Origin: Apus apus
Lineage: Eukaryota; Chordata; Aves; Apodiformes; Apodidae
NCBI RefSeq assembly: GCF_020740795.1
Contig: NC_067285.1
Span: 95,749,152 to 95,813,151 of the forward strand
Length of the DNA stretch: 64,000 nt
Direction: 5' to 3'
The notes beneath the pieces were generated by a model, which saw only the letters and a list, made by a program, of their open reading frames with translations, made no database searches and was not told the DNA's origin. Each line of letters begins with the position of its first letter. Position 1 is the first letter of the stretch. Made by a program: the position numbers and the translations under genes. Positions 37,707 through 52,700 of the stretch are shown piece after piece.

Positions 37707-40700
37707 CTAGGATGAAAACCAAAAAGACTTGTTAAACTTGACATTTGAATCAAATTTCTTTCAAGAAAGTCAAGAAGTCAGAAAAATATTCAAATATTGA
37801 ATACAATACTAGCAATAATTAGATTCAGACCTGGCTAGAAAACAAATAAAGCTGGTTTTTGTTAGTGCCTTATTGTATTATTTTTCATTTAACATTTCAA
37901 AGAAAAAGCATGTTTATGTATATAAATCAAGTAACTTTATTTTAGCCTTTAGCCTGACTTCAAACACACACAGCATCATGGGTGAATAAGGGGTCTAACA
38001 TTTCAACTTGCTTCTAAAAATAATTGGGAATTAAGAATCCTTATCCTTTGGCTTGGCTAGTACTTGTGAAGTAAGTCCAATGTAGTAACTCAAATAGTCA
38101 AAGTCTTTTCATGAAAATATGTTAAAAAAGAAGAGTCATCACAAGCTAATGGGAAAAAATATATTTTAACAAATAGCTAGAAATAATAATCTTCGTCTTC
38201 ATGACTTAATTTTTCTTCACTTCCCACCAGTAAAATGATAGTATTCACAGTGAAATTTCACTTTGAATATTGAAAAAAATAACCTGGTAAAACTTTTTAA
38301 TATCAAAAAGCACTGAAGCAACTACATTAAAACGCACTTAGAAAAACAGTACAAGCCTCCACAATATTTCAAAAATTGTGTATCCATCAAACATAGGTGA
38401 TACATTAAAATAGAAAAAAAATCTGATAGTACAAAATTATTTGGTAACATTATTTGGGTGACACAGTTGTGGGGGTCTACTACAGACCTCCTGATCAAGA
38501 TGAGGAAGTTGATGAGGCTTTCTACAGGCAGCTGAAAGCAGCCTCACAACTGCAGTCCTTGGTCCTCATGGGAGATTTTAACTATCCCGATATCTGCTGG
38601 AAGACTTATACAGCCAGCCTGTCACAGTCTAGGAGGTTCCTCCAATGCATTGATGACAACTTCTTAATGCAAATGGTGGATGAGCCGACTAGAAGAGGAG
38701 CGCTGCTGGATCTTGTGCTCACCAACAAGGAGGGCCTTATTGAAGCAGTGGTGGTCAATGGCAACCTTGGCTGCAGCGACCATGAGATGGTGGAGTTCAG
38801 GATCCTGTGTGGGAGGAACAGAATTTCCAGCAGGACCAGAACCCTGGACTTCTACAGAGCAAACTTCGGCCTCCTCAACCAATTGTTAAGGGAAGTCCCA
38901 TGGGACAGAGTGCTAGAAGGTAAAGGGGCTCAAGATAGCTGGACAATATTCAAGGACCACTTCTTGCAAGCACAGCATCAGTGTGTCCCAATGGGTAGAA
39001 AATCTAGTAAGGGAGCTAGGAGACCAGCGTGGTTAAAAAAGGAACTGCTGGGGAAACTCAAGTGGAAGAGGAAAATCTATAGATCATGGAAGGAGGGACT
39101 GGTCACTTGGGAGGAATATAGGAATGTTGTCAGGGAATGTAGGGAGGCAACTAGGAAAGCTAAGGCCTCCTTGGAACTTAACCTTGCAAGTCGGGTTAAG
39201 GACAGTAGAAAGGGCTTTTTCAAATACATAGCCAACAAAGCTAATACCAGAGGCAATATAGGCCCACTGCTGAATGAGGTGGGTGCCCTGGTGACAGAGG
39301 ATATGAAGAAGGCAGAGGTGCTGAATGCCTTCTTTGCCTCTGTCTTTACTCCTGCAGGCTTTTCCCATGAGCCCCAGATTCATATAACCCCAGAAGTAGT
39401 CAAGATAGGTGAGGACATAGTAGATGAGGATTGGGTTAGGGATCAGTTGCATAATCTGGACATCCATAAATCGATGGGTCCGGATGAAATGCATCCAAGG
39501 GTGCTGAGGGAGCTGGCGGAGGTCATTGCTAGTCCACTCTCCATCATCTTCGGTAAGTCATGGGTAACTGGAGAGGTGCCTGAGGACTGGAGGATAGCAA
39601 ATGTCACTCCAGTCTACAAGAAGGGCAAGAAGGAGGACCCGGGTAACTATAGACCGGTCAGCCTCACCTCCATCCCTGGAAAGGTAATGGAACAACTTGT
39701 CCTTGGCACTATCTCTAGACATATCAAGGAGATGGGGGTCATCAAGAGCAGTCAACATGGTTTTACCAAGGGTAAGTCATGTTTGACTAACCTCATAGCC
39801 TTCTATGAGGAAATTACTAGGTGGATAGATGATGGTAGAGCGGTAGATGTGGTCTATCTTGATTTCAGTAAAGCATTTGACACCGTCTCCCACAGCATCC
39901 TTGTAGATAAGTTGATCAAGTATGGGTTTGATGATCAGGCAGTGAGGTGGATCAAGAACTGGTTGAAAGGAAGAAGTCAGAGAGTTGTAGTCAATGGGGC
40001 AGAATCTAGTTGGAGGCCTGTGACTAGTGGAGTCCCTCAGGGGTCGGTACTGGGACCGGTGTTGTTCAATATCTTCATCAACGACCTGGATGAGGGCACA
40101 GAATGTACCCTCAGCAAGTTTGCTGATGACACCAAGCTGGGAGGAGTGGCTGACACACCAGAAGGCTGTGCTGCCATTCAGAGAGACTTAGACAGGCTGG
40201 AGACTTGGGCGGGGAAAAACCTGATGAAGTTTAACAAGGCCAAGTGTAGAGTTTTGCATTTGGGGAAGAAAAACGCCATGCACCAGTACAGGTTGGGGGC
40301 TGACCTGCTGGAGAGCAGTGTAGGTGAAAGGGACCTGGGGGTCATGGTAGACAGGAGGATGACCATGAGCCAGCAGTGTGCCCTTGTGGCTAAGAAGGCC
40401 AATGGCATCCTGGGGTGTATTAGAAAGGGTGTGGTTAGTAGGTCAAGAGAGGTTCTCCTCCCCCTCTATTCTGCATTGGTGAGGCCACATCTGGAATATT
40501 GTGTCCAGTTCTGGGCCCCTCAGTTCAAGAAGGACAGGGAAGTGCTTGAAAGAGTCCAGCGCAGAGCCACAAGGATGATTAAGGGAGTGGAACATCTCCC
40601 TTATGAGGAAAGGCTGAGGGAGCTGGGTCTCTTTAGTTTGGAGAGAAGGAGACTGAGGGGGGACCTCATCAATGTTTACAAATATGTAAAGGGTGAGTGT

Positions 40701-43700
40701 CAAGAAGATGGAGTTAAGCTTTTTTCAGTGAAGACCAGTGATAGGACAAGGAGTAATGGATACAAGTTGGAGCATAGGAGGTTTAAGATGAATATCAGGA
40801 AAAATTTTTTTACTGTGAGAGTGACAGAGCACTGGAACAGGCTGCCCAGAGAGGTTGTGGAGTCTCCTTCGCTGGAGACATTCAAAACCCGCCTGGACGC
40901 CTTCCTGTGTGATGTACTCTAGGTGACCCTGCTCTGGCAGGGGGGTTGGACTAGATGATCTTTCGAGGTCCCTTCCAACCCCTATGATTCTATGATTCTA
41001 TGATTCTATGATTCTAACATTGCATTTCTGTAGCAAATATACTCTTTTATCTCTTTTCACTCCAGAAAAAGCAGTATTATATACTGCACGTTCACAATTT
41101 CTGTAGTTTTTTACCTAAGGTAAGAATTTAGGCTGAAAGATTTGCACTATGTACCACGTGCCATGGGAAGCTTAAGTTACTCTTGTTGGCAAAGCACCAG
41201 AAACTATTTCAAACTCTAACTGAAACTTATCCTTACTTCAGCTGCAGCCAGTGATGTCACCTCCATCAGGTTGACTGCTCGGAAAGCAAACACAGCAGCT
41301 GCCAGGACTGAAAGAGAATGCCCAACATTTAAGTTGTTGACCTGTTAATTAGTGGTAAGAATTAATCTTGATGTAAAATACTAATTCTCACTCAGTCAGA
41401 GTAATTATTTTACTTCTGAAGAACATACAATGGATGGCTCTGTTTGAGATTCTGTGGCCATTCTTTAAAACACACAGGAAAAACACAACATTCTTTCAGA
41501 AAAGTGAATGAAAATGCTTGAGTTTAAGCCGACTACCTTTTAACTAAAAGGGACAAGGGGATTTACAACTAGCTTATTTCTAAGCAAATCATTATAATTC
41601 CTTTAAACAGCAATATTTCAGTTGTGAATATTATAGAACATTAAAAATGTTCATTTATTTTGTACTATCTTACATAATTCCACATCTCTAAGTAGCTGTC
41701 TTATACATACAAATGGAACCAAAAACTTTTCTCTTAATCAACTTTGTATTTAAAAGTTGACTTGACTGAAGATACATCTCCTTTATATCTCCAATCTTAA
41801 ACCTTGCATAAATCTTAGCAGATAATTTCATTTATAAAAATAAATATAAAACTTTCAAACTTAAAAGATGGGATTTTGAATGAAGAAATCCAGAAAAATT
41901 GGGGGAAATCTCAGTTCCTGTAAGTATTGAAGAAGTACTTGCCATAAATGAGTACCATTTATTGTTACCACTGAAGCTGGGAGAATGTCTTATGTTCTGT
42001 TCAGAGCTTACCATTTTCAAAGTGCTATCATTAAAAAAATACTTTACATATTTTTGTTAGAGATGCAGTGTTTATGCAATTTTTTCTAAAAGTTATACTC
42101 TCTGACATGTATGTAATCTGCTTTCAACATTAAAGAGCAACTATTTCCTTCTTGTCAAAAACACATCAAAGTCAACAGGTATTTGCTTACATTCATCTGT
42201 ACTTCACACATTTTGCAAAAATAATTATATTACCAGCAAGAATTTCTAGAGAGTTGTATCCCAGGATTCTGTCCCACAGAAGCAAGAGCTGATCTGTAGC
42301 TAAATAGCCAGAAAATGCTCGTACCATCCATTTAAATGAAATTCGTAGCCTGCAAAGAAGTGATAAACAACAGTACTAGATTTCTGTCTTCCATAATGAT
42401 CAGACAGATCCTTTATAAATTGAAAATATTTAATTATTCTTCTGAATTTCTCTTCCAGGAAAAATAGACATTTCTCTTGCTGCAGTAATTGTATTCCTTT
42501 GCAACAGCCATCAGAAAACAATCTATCATCTTATTTGATGAAGTACTAATATAATTACATTTTCTGACCATCACATTAGAGGGATCCTCAGCTATTATTA
42601 CCTCCAATGTTTCATCCCTTCTGCTGTTAAGCTATTATGATGGATACCAATTATAACAGTAAGGTTTTCAGGTGCTATTACACTTAGTGCCATGAGTATC
42701 CAATAGAATGACAACCTCTTGCAGCTTCTGCTGTAACTAACATATCTCTGTGTCTTCTGGCCCTTGGAAATAAATCACTTGGTTCTATCAGATCTGCCAT
42801 GAGTAACTCAAATTTAGGTGAATAATGCAGCATTTGTCACACAGCAATTCACCTCTTTTCCACAGAACATACAGAAGAAATGCACAAAACACACACCCTC
42901 AGATTAGACCTAGTACTCTCACTGACTTTCAAGGAAAAATGGAACATGAATATTTGCACTTTTGAATAATTTCCCATCTCTTCTAAATGAAAATACCACA
43001 GAACAGTATTTTCAGAACAATGAATCTGCAACATTTGTAGCAAGTCAGAAAGAAGTACTTACGGCTGAGCCCCAATTTCTCGAAGGTGATAAAAGAGCTG
43101 AGGCAGATGGGTTTGTAGAAGAGTCTCAAATAGCAAACACAGTGACACAATGCCCTAATGAAACAAGATAATATCCAGAATACTAACACTCAGCCTGTCA
43201 AATCTGAGAAAATAGTATCAGCATGTAAGTATGCATGAATTTTTAATTCAAACAATAAAGCACTATTAATGATAAAATGTACAGCTCACTTAAGCAGGAC
43301 ACAAGCAACTTCAATGCTTTCAGTCACTAAAGCCTTCCTCTGACAAGTCTATATATGTATTAGCAACGTAATATGTTTTGGTAGTCTCTTTCAGCTGTAA
43401 GTTACTTATGGTATTTGTATGTCAGGGTCTAAGTACTTAGTGGGTTATTATAATAGGACCTACTTGAGATATTTCCACTCTGATGAAATAGAACTCATAC
43501 TATATATATACACTAACAAACAGAGTGTGTGTGGAGTAGTTTATCTCTGATATCTAGAAACAACAATGGGGATAGTTACAAAAAGTTAAATGTAAATGCA
43601 TTTTAAAATTTCTTTGTAAAGTCCATGAAAATGAATAGATTCCTGTCTGATCAGTTTCCCTGCTATTCATATTCATGACTGAAAGCACAATGCACAGCCT

Positions 43701-46700
43701 TGAAATGGTATATGAAGGAAAGAATTTTCTTTTCACCAAGAAGTGTTTTCAAGAAGTCACTTCACTTTGTGAAGGAGAAAAAAAATAATATTTTATTCTT
43801 AAAAAATAGAATATAAGCAAATTCCTAGAGTTGCCTTACATTCAAGACATCTCGTCCTGGTCATAAACATGACCAAAGTCTTTCAATTCATCTAGTAGTA
43901 CTAAAATGCATGTGCTGTATGCAAAGATACTCAAGTTAAAGAAACAGACACTAACTTGATATCACTGAAACAATATCAGTATATATGACTGTAATTTAAT
44001 TCCTCTACCCCAGAAAATACTATATTATGTGTGCTTACATGTCACTGATTAAAATGAAAGCAAGTATGCATTTATGTGACTTCTTGAACTCATAAACCTA
44101 TCACATAAAATAATTTATTCTCAAAAAACACACCAAAAAATGAGAACGGTACTATTTTAAAGTACATGATATTATTCTATAGCAAAGACTAACACTCATG
44201 TAGAAAACTAAAATATCCAAACTGGAGTTACTTTATATTCTTTCCAAGCTTGCCTAAAGTATATATATTTCAATCATATAGAAAATCATGCCAATGTATA
44301 TCATCATTCCACAGCAAACAGAGTATCAGGTGAGTGTGTTTTAATTCCTAATGAACTTACAGAAGGATGAGAAGAGATGGAATGGAGTCTGAAGAAAAAA
44401 CGCACATACATCTCACGGAATATCTGATACAATTTGGAAGGTTCATGATATAGAAAACAAAGTGGAGCAACTGAAAGCATAAAAGAATTATAATTGACTC
44501 AACATTGTAAACTGCTAAAAAAGTTTAATTATTAAGTGCATGAAGTATGGGGAAAAAACAGTAATTTATAATGGTACAATTTACAAAAACAATACTAAAT
44601 TAATTATTTAGAGCTATTCTATAATAGAATCTATAATTTTATATAAAAAGTTAAGAAAGGGAGAACAGTACATTCCTAGGCAATAGTTCCATATATTAGT
44701 TCTATATATTTCAAGATTCTAAACTAATTAGAACATGCTTACTACAGTGCTGGCTTCCTTGGCATAACAAATAGACTTTAAGTTTGCTGATGACACTAAA
44801 CTGGGAGGAGTGGCTGACACACCAGAAGGCTGTGCTGCCATTCAGCAAGACCTAGACAGGCTGGAGAGTTGGGCAGGGAGAAATTTGATGAAATTCAACA
44901 AGGGCAAGTGTAGAGTCTTACATCTGGGCAAGAACAACCCCATGTACCAGTACAGGTTGGGGGCTGACCTGCTGGAGAGCAGTGTAGGAGAAAGGGACCT
45001 GGGGGTCCTGGTGGACAGGAGCATGACCATGAGCCAGCAATGTGCCCTAGTGGCCAAGAAGGCCAATGGCATCCTGGGGTGCATTAGAAAGGGTGTGGTT
45101 AGTAGGTCAAGAGAGGTTCTCCTCCCCCTCTATTCTGCTTTGGTGAGGCCACATCGGGAATATTGTGTCCAGTTCTGGGCCCCTCAGTTCAAGAAGGACA
45201 GGGAAGTGCTTGAAATAGTCCAGTGCAAAGACACAAAGATGATGAAGGGAGTGGAACATCTCCCTTACGAGGAAAGGCTGAGGGAGCTGGGTCAGTTTAG
45301 TTTGGAGAAGAGGAGACTGAGGGGTGACCTCATCAATGTGTACAAATATGTTACGGGCGAGTGTCTAGAGGATGGAGCCAGACTCTTCTCAGTGACGTCC
45401 AGTGATAGGACAAGGGGCAATGGATGCAAACTTGAGCATAGGAGGTTCCACATAAACATCGGAAAAAACTTCTTTACTGTGAGAGTGACAGAGCACTGGA
45501 ACAGGCTGCCCAGAGAGACTGTGGAGTCTCCTTCACTGGAGACATTCAAAACCCACCTGGACACATTCCTGTGTGATGTACTGTGGGTGATCCTGCTCTG
45601 GCAGGAGGGTTGGACTAGATGATCTTTCGAGGTCCCTTCCAACCCCTAAGATTCTGTGATTGGAGTGCTGGAGCTAATACAGAGAAGCGCAATGAAGCTG
45701 GTGAAGGGCCTAGAGAATAAATCTTATGAAGAATGCTTGAAGGAGCTGGGAATGTTTAGTTTGAGAAAGAGGAGGCTGAAGGGAGATCTCATCAGTCTCT
45801 ACAACTACCTGAAAGGTCATTGTAGAGAGGCTGGTGTTGGTCTCTTTTCACAGGTAGTTAGTGACAGAACAGGAGGGAATGGCTTCAAGCTGCAAGAGGG
45901 GAGGTTTAGACTGGACATTAGGAAAATTTTTTTCGTAGAAAGAGTGGTAAGACACTGGAATAGGCTGCCCAGGGAGGTGGTTCAGTCACCATCCCTGGAT
46001 GTGTTTAAGGGTAGTTTGGATGTGGTGTTAGTGGATATGGTTTAGGGGAGAACTTTGTAGAGTAGGGATGATGGTTGGACTTGGTGATCCCAAGGGCCTT
46101 TTCCAACCTGAATAGTTCTCTGATTCTCTAATTCTATGATCAAAGGAAAAAGCAGGAGAGCTGTAACAAATAGTCTCACGTTGTTGGAGCATCTCTGCAC
46201 TAGCTGCCTTCTTACATCTGAGAACTGAGATTTTTCTGCTCATTTCCTAGAAATCTTACGGATACTTGAGCTTTCCTCTGTGCAGTAAAGTAATGACCAT
46301 TCCTCATGGATAACAGCATGTTATTTAATGCTCCTTTAACACCTGTTCTAGCAAATGGATACAGCAACAGGCCTTCACATAATTAATGTTTTCAAGAACT
46401 CTTTTCACAGGTAACATGCTAGAAGTGAAACACAAGAGCACTCTGCCAACAAACTCCATTGGTCCATATACATTAAATGTATAGCTGAACTATTAGCTCT
46501 CAAAGAATAAACTCCCATATGGTAGCAAGCTGCAATGTAAGAAAATAGAAACAGCCTGGAATTTGTAAAAGTATATACAACAGTCCTCATACACAAAGAA
46601 ATAGAATACACACAAGCTTAAAAGTTGCAGATAAGCACATACAGCTTTAAAGTGCAACAGGATAAAAGCAATCCTGAGGTTTTAAGAGTTTATGAGAGTC

Positions 46701-49700
46701 ACACTTACCATACATAGAAAAGCCGTGAAAAGGAATTACACCTACAAAACAAAAATATTTCTTCTTTGGTTCTTTTATTTTCTTTTTATCTACGTAGAAA
46801 ACTGTATTTTTGCCCCAAGTTTCTAAACTTTGTTCTGCCTACAATAGGAATAAAATATTTCCTTGTTATGATACCTGCAGTCCTAGATCTCAATCTGGTA
46901 AATATTTAAGTACAGGAATTGTATTACTTACTTCAGCACAACCAAGTACGTGTCTGAACACATGCTACAGTTCCTAGAAAGCCAAGTAAAGTTCCATCTG
47001 CATGAAATTATTACATATAAGCTTTCCTGAAATCAGAACCTAATTTCAGATAAATGACAACCCGTAAATGTCATGCACTGACAAGGAGGGAGAGGGGAAG
47101 AAAGGAGGCCAAGAGCTGCAGCAATTCATGTAGTACTCAGATAAAACATTTAGAGGACTTGACAGTTGATCATGACAGTTCTCTCCCCCTTCCAGCTGAT
47201 CTTCATTCCCATTCATTAATTTTTGTGTAGAACCAGAAAGAGGGAGCTGCTTTGGCAAAAGATGATAAGGACAATGCTTCATGGCTACAACACTGCACAG
47301 TATTGCAGAGGCAAAAATGGAAGAAGGGGGAACAAAAGTATGTGTTAAAATTGACACCACTGGAACACAAAAGACATAAAAGACAAGGACAGAGAGACAG
47401 ATTTAAGATTGGTGATGTAAGACTGTGAAAGCAAGAGCAAAGAACTTGAACTTAAAATACAAATGCAGTGCAAAAACAGGGAAAGGATTTAATAGATAGG
47501 GATTGAAAGGGTCAAAATAAGCTGAAAAAATGTTTTAATAACTGAAGTAACTACAGCAATGATACTAAATTACAATTACCTATATTAGTTACGTCTGAAT
47601 TTTTAAAATTAATAAAAATTTTGAGAGGAAAATACTTGGTTTGCTGCACACTGAAAAGCTGGGGGTCAGACAGTTTCAGCATGTATCATTCAGATCCTCT
47701 AAGTGCTGGTAAAAGACTGGAATACAAGATGCAGCACCACAAGTTGTTTTCCTTCTCTTTCCCACACACACCAATTCTGCACATGACTACTAAAACCAGG
47801 CTGAATGTGGCTTTGGGGTAGCTTCAGTCCAACTTACTCCTTTAAATAAATGAATTTTGCAGAATAACAGTGAAACAAAAGTTATAACAGAAAAAAGAAG
47901 TAACGTATTTGAGGAAAAAATGCTGCATCTTTCCAATCTGCCACTAGAGGAGGCAATAGTATTATTCTTACCGTTTGGAGGATAGAAAACAGCATATTCT
48001 TCCATTCCAAGTTTTCCTGTGAATCATCAAACCACGATTAAAATGTGATTAAACTGTTAAAGGGTGTAAAGATTTAAATCGCAAATATAGATTCTAAGTT
48101 ACAATTATAAAGATCATAACTAATTATGTTACTGACTTATTTGATACTGCAAAAATAAGCAAGCAATGCGATAGGACAACTACTGTGTCAGATATAAAAT
48201 GAAAATGCAGCACAAATAAAGGAGGATGACAAACAGCAAAAAAAGAGGACGAAGATTTCAGCAATGCAAACCCATGGAGACTGTATTGGGTTCTGTCTTG
48301 CAGCTCTGAAGGTGCTTCCTGCATATCTTGAAGACAGCGAAGCATTATGAGGGAATGAGGTTAAGGGGATAAGTCTGCCATGCTGTGGCAGACTTACCTA
48401 GGGGCAGGAAAGGCATCTAAAAAGTTGTAAGAACAGATAAAAAACATTCAAGGCTTCATTAAGCCTATAAAAGAGAGGCAGATGCATGGTATAGTTTAGC
48501 TATAACAAAAAATATTTAGGTAATCTGTTTAATACAAAGATCACTTTAGTCAAGACAATCACTGATAGGATAGACTGACCATATAGCTTTTTCTCTTCCC
48601 TGCAAAATTAGCATTATCTTAGGCTATTTTATTTTAACTGTAGAACCTAATAATTTAAAATCTACTATTAAAATTTAACGATTTATGTAGAAAAATGTTT
48701 TAAAGCATAATTACAAGTAATTAAAAACTGTAATTATTTTCACTTTGCAATGAGAAAAGTAGAAAATGTAATAATTTATATGAAAAATTACAGAATATTC
48801 AAAGATCCTTTAGAACTCTGTATTTTTTGCACTCTAGACATAAGAATTCAGCACAGGGAACTTTTGTCAAGTTCAGCGGAATCTGGACTTAGGTATTTTC
48901 CTGTTGTATGTATCAACTGAATTAAATTCTAAATTACCTTGCAAAGCTCTTGCCTGCTATCCCATGAAAATAAAATTTTCCAATGACAGGAATCAATTGC
49001 TTAATTAAACTCAAAATTGTTTTGCACTTTTTCTTTCAATAGTTTGCTTGCCTCGCAGCAGGGAGTGTAATCTGAAAGGAGAGTAGTTTTAGCCTAAAGC
49101 ATATATCGGAAAATTAGCCCAAAATAGGACCTAAGTCTTTTGGATTTACACTGTACAGCTTCAGTAGAGATTTAGGTATAAAAACCTGCCCTCCCCAGAT
49201 CTATATAGGATTAAGTTTCTGGGCTGCCATGGCTCTGTGCCTGAGTGAAACTTGGGATCCCACTGCTGTTTGTCTCTGAGGTCGATTCAAGAAGTAGGTA
49301 GAGAAAACTTCCTAATTCAGTTAATGAGAAATAAAAGACCTACAAAGCAACAAAGGAGGAAGAAGAAAAACAAGAAAAAAATATTGTCTCTCGTGACATA
49401 AGAAGCAGCAAAAGGTAAAGTGTCAGCAGAGGTCCTGTTCAAAAAAAGTATTTGATACAGGGATCACATTTGGCACTGGCATGAGGGATACAGGAAGGAA
49501 ACGGGAATGCACAAGGTAAAGGTACATGGAAAACTAAAGTGATTGGATGGCTGAATGATTCAAGAAGGAAGACGAAATTAGGAGCAGATAAGGATCTAAG
49601 AAGCAAGAAAACACAGTCCAGAGGTATGGCATTAGAAGTCAGCAGAGAAGGCAGGTGGACTGAACCAATACATTTTATATTGTTAAGAAAATTAAGATTC

Positions 49701-52700
49701 ACATGAGAACTTAATCCAAAGAACATCCAGAAGAAAGCTAACATTCTGGAAGATGTAATGCTTTGAAAAAAATCAGTATAAGTCTGCTTGGTAGGGCTCT
49801 CCTTTTCCAGACCTTTCAAGAGAGCCCACAGTTCTTCAGCAGGATATTCTACTCCTGTCTATAAATATCTGCAAAACTCAGATAATGTCCCACCACTACT
49901 TCCAGTTGCTAAATGTATTGAAGTTGCAGGGGACAACATTGTACTTTTAAATTTCTAGCTCTGATGAAGACAGATGTTGTCAAGATTTTACCATATTGTC
50001 ATAGTTGTATGTTTATTTTATTTTGGTAAAACACTGGAGAATTATACACGAAAAACTAAAGTAAAAGAACAACATTGTAATCTGGCCTTCATGTTATCAG
50101 CTTCTACACTGTCAGAATCTGAGCAGATGTCAACTGGGCACATGAACATTTGTTTAATTGCAGTCCTCTAGGTGTAATGAACATAAAGCAAAGTGATATA
50201 CTATATTTCTGTAGCTGTCTCAATATAAAACCTACAAAATATTTCTAAAAACAACTCCCTTTACCTTGTATGTATGATTTGGGTGGGGTGGCACTACTGT
50301 AATTAAAGTGCTCCAACACAGATGTATCTCGGGAAAAACAGAGTAATACCTGTAGGAAATACAGCATATAAAAATCAGCTGACTTGCTGGATCAACAAAG
50401 CAATGTCAAACAGATTTAAGGACTAGCCTTAATTAGCACCTACTGGATGCTCTTGAAAATACAGCTGAAAGCTTCCAGGCTCACTGAACTTACTATGATT
50501 TTACCTTCACATTCGTTTGTTTTCAGTAAAATGTGCCCATTCTCCAATCCTCCTTTTTGCCTCTCAGCCCGGGTTTATCCCCTTCTGTCACATCATAAGT
50601 AACTGTGCAAGCAACTAGCTGCTTTGATATCTATTAGGCTATTTTCCTATTAAGTTACTATGACCTGGGGAAGTTCTAGTAAGTGAATAAGCAAATGAAA
50701 CATTTACAGTTTTGCATATGTGCAGTTCCAGAAGACTGATCCTTCAATTAGCCTTAATTCCCAGGAGCTTTACAGAAATCTTACACGATATTCACATTTT
50801 TCTAAAAAGCACAGATTATAATTTTCACCTTGTATCCGTAATTTCTGAAATGCCTATTACATTTTGTACATTATATATGTATTTTTTATTGTTTACATAT
50901 ATGAAGTATCTGGTATTCACAGCAAATGAGTATATAATTAAATACTAAAAGCATTCCTAGAAAAAAAAAACAAACCACAATAAAGAATCTAATCCTATAT
51001 GCAGTTGTAAAAGATTAATTAGTACTGTACTTGAAAATTTTCATGTTTTCCTGAAATAAAAGACTGTACTACCAAGAATTGTATGCCAGAGGGTAGAAGT
51101 GAGACAGATTTTAACTTGCTGCTGACTTTTTTTGCATATGTTAAATCCTCTCAGCTCTTGTAGTTTGTAAGAGTTTGATTGTTTTAACTATAGCCAAGGT
51201 GTAAAAGGTGGAAATGTTTTAGATAGTGTTTCACTACATAATTTATTTTGAATAAAAATGAGAGGATTTTTCCTTCGACAAATTACTGCAAACATATTTC
51301 AGGTACCAGCATTTGTCAAAAGGGAACATATAAAACCAAAACACCATGACACCTGAACATCATTGCTTCGGAAAGTAGGTCATACTTCGAGACTTTTTCC
51401 TCTTTTGAACTTCAAAACTATTTCTCAGATACAAACACCCTTTAAAAATATATAGTTTATTTATTTCAAACAGTTTAAGCTAAATATTATTTTCCAGCAG
51501 TACACAATCATTTTCATGGCTGTCAAAATATAGCTGACAATAACAATTCACAGGCAGATGTAATTCTCTGTATATGTTAACTGAGGTCAAAGAAAAAGAA
51601 ACTAATCTAAAAAGGACATAAATTATGTTCTCTCATAGGAAAAAGAATGTAACCTTAATTTGAGGCCCCCTTGTTTAGGAATACAGTGTCCAGTACCAGT
51701 ATCTGGAAGTCTTTAAAAGATTATGCATCTTTTTAAATGTAAGTCATGACTATACCTATAAACTGCTGGGTGAGGTTCTTTGCATATATTCATTATGCAG
51801 GACGTAAGAATAAAGTATTCAAATTGAACCGCTGACCCGGAATAATGAATTTACAAATTTAATAATTTATGTGTTTGGTTTTTTTCATTCACAAAAATGA
51901 CAATGCTAAATAAAACAATGGCACAAACTGCTTTTTAAGTACAGAAGTGTTTGGTAAACTATAGGATATTTATAATCAAAACTGAAAGAAAACCACTGAA
52001 TTCAAAATCAGAAAAACAAAGCCAAAGCTCTAATGAAAAAAATTACTGTATTACAAGTAACTGTACTCTATTCCAAGAGTTATAAGAAGCAATAAAAACA
52101 TGTAAACTTAGGGATAAAGAAAGCAAAGATATTAAGGGAAATAAATTGCATAATTTCATAGTGTTCCTCCCAAAAATTATTGCATGCTACTAAAAAGGTA
52201 CCAATAATCCAACCAAAAAATCCTCACTGCAATTATATGCCCAAATTTTATGGTTTTGATGGATGTTCCATTTGTTAAGTAATACAGACAAATGGCACCC
52301 TCTGCTCAATGAATTGGAAACTTAAAGGCAGTAAATAGTCATGAACAAAAACACCTGCAAACACAGAAATAATTTACTTTCATTACCTATTTTACTTTCT
52401 ATTTTAATTTACTTAGTATTGACTTTCATTACCCATTTTATTTAAACAATATTTAATTCCAGTTATCATATGATATCAGTAAATAATATTCCATATCAAA
52501 GTAACTCATACGGCAAAACTTTTCAGGCGCCACAGAACAACATAATTTGGCAGCAAAGCACTTGCAAATCAGGTTGGAAGATAAACTTGTTAAAGAAAAT
52601 GGATAAATTTATTCTAGGAGAGTCTGAAGAATACCACTAAATATCAGACAAAACCAGTGCAACAAAAAATTAGAAGTTTGAGATATTCCTTGTCTCAAAG

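Larger units (their letters stand above)
41308..44360 (-). other. TBC1D19: TBC1D19 introns between exons f and i
   Basis: Three introns (41308-42233, 42350-43062, 43155-44360), with exons g and h between them. All are AT-rich and free of CR1. The third carries a short AT dinucleotide stretch near 43,500-43,512. Confidence 0.6.

Noticed and set aside
39084..40885. Minus-strand frames antisense to the long CR1 ORF2, and similar antisense frames in other CR1 copies
   Set aside because: They are shadows of the CR1 coding strand.
42300..43189. Minus-strand frames of 73 and 68 codons overlapping TBC1D19 exons h and g
   Set aside because: They run from exon into intron, are out of the TBC1D19 frame or are only partly coding; the GT-AG exons explain the conserved parts.
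49439..49819. 126-codon minus-strand frame inside a TBC1D19 intron
   Set aside because: No domain and no splice-site support; it coincides with a pyrimidine-rich strand, giving a chance Phe/Leu/Ser-rich frame.
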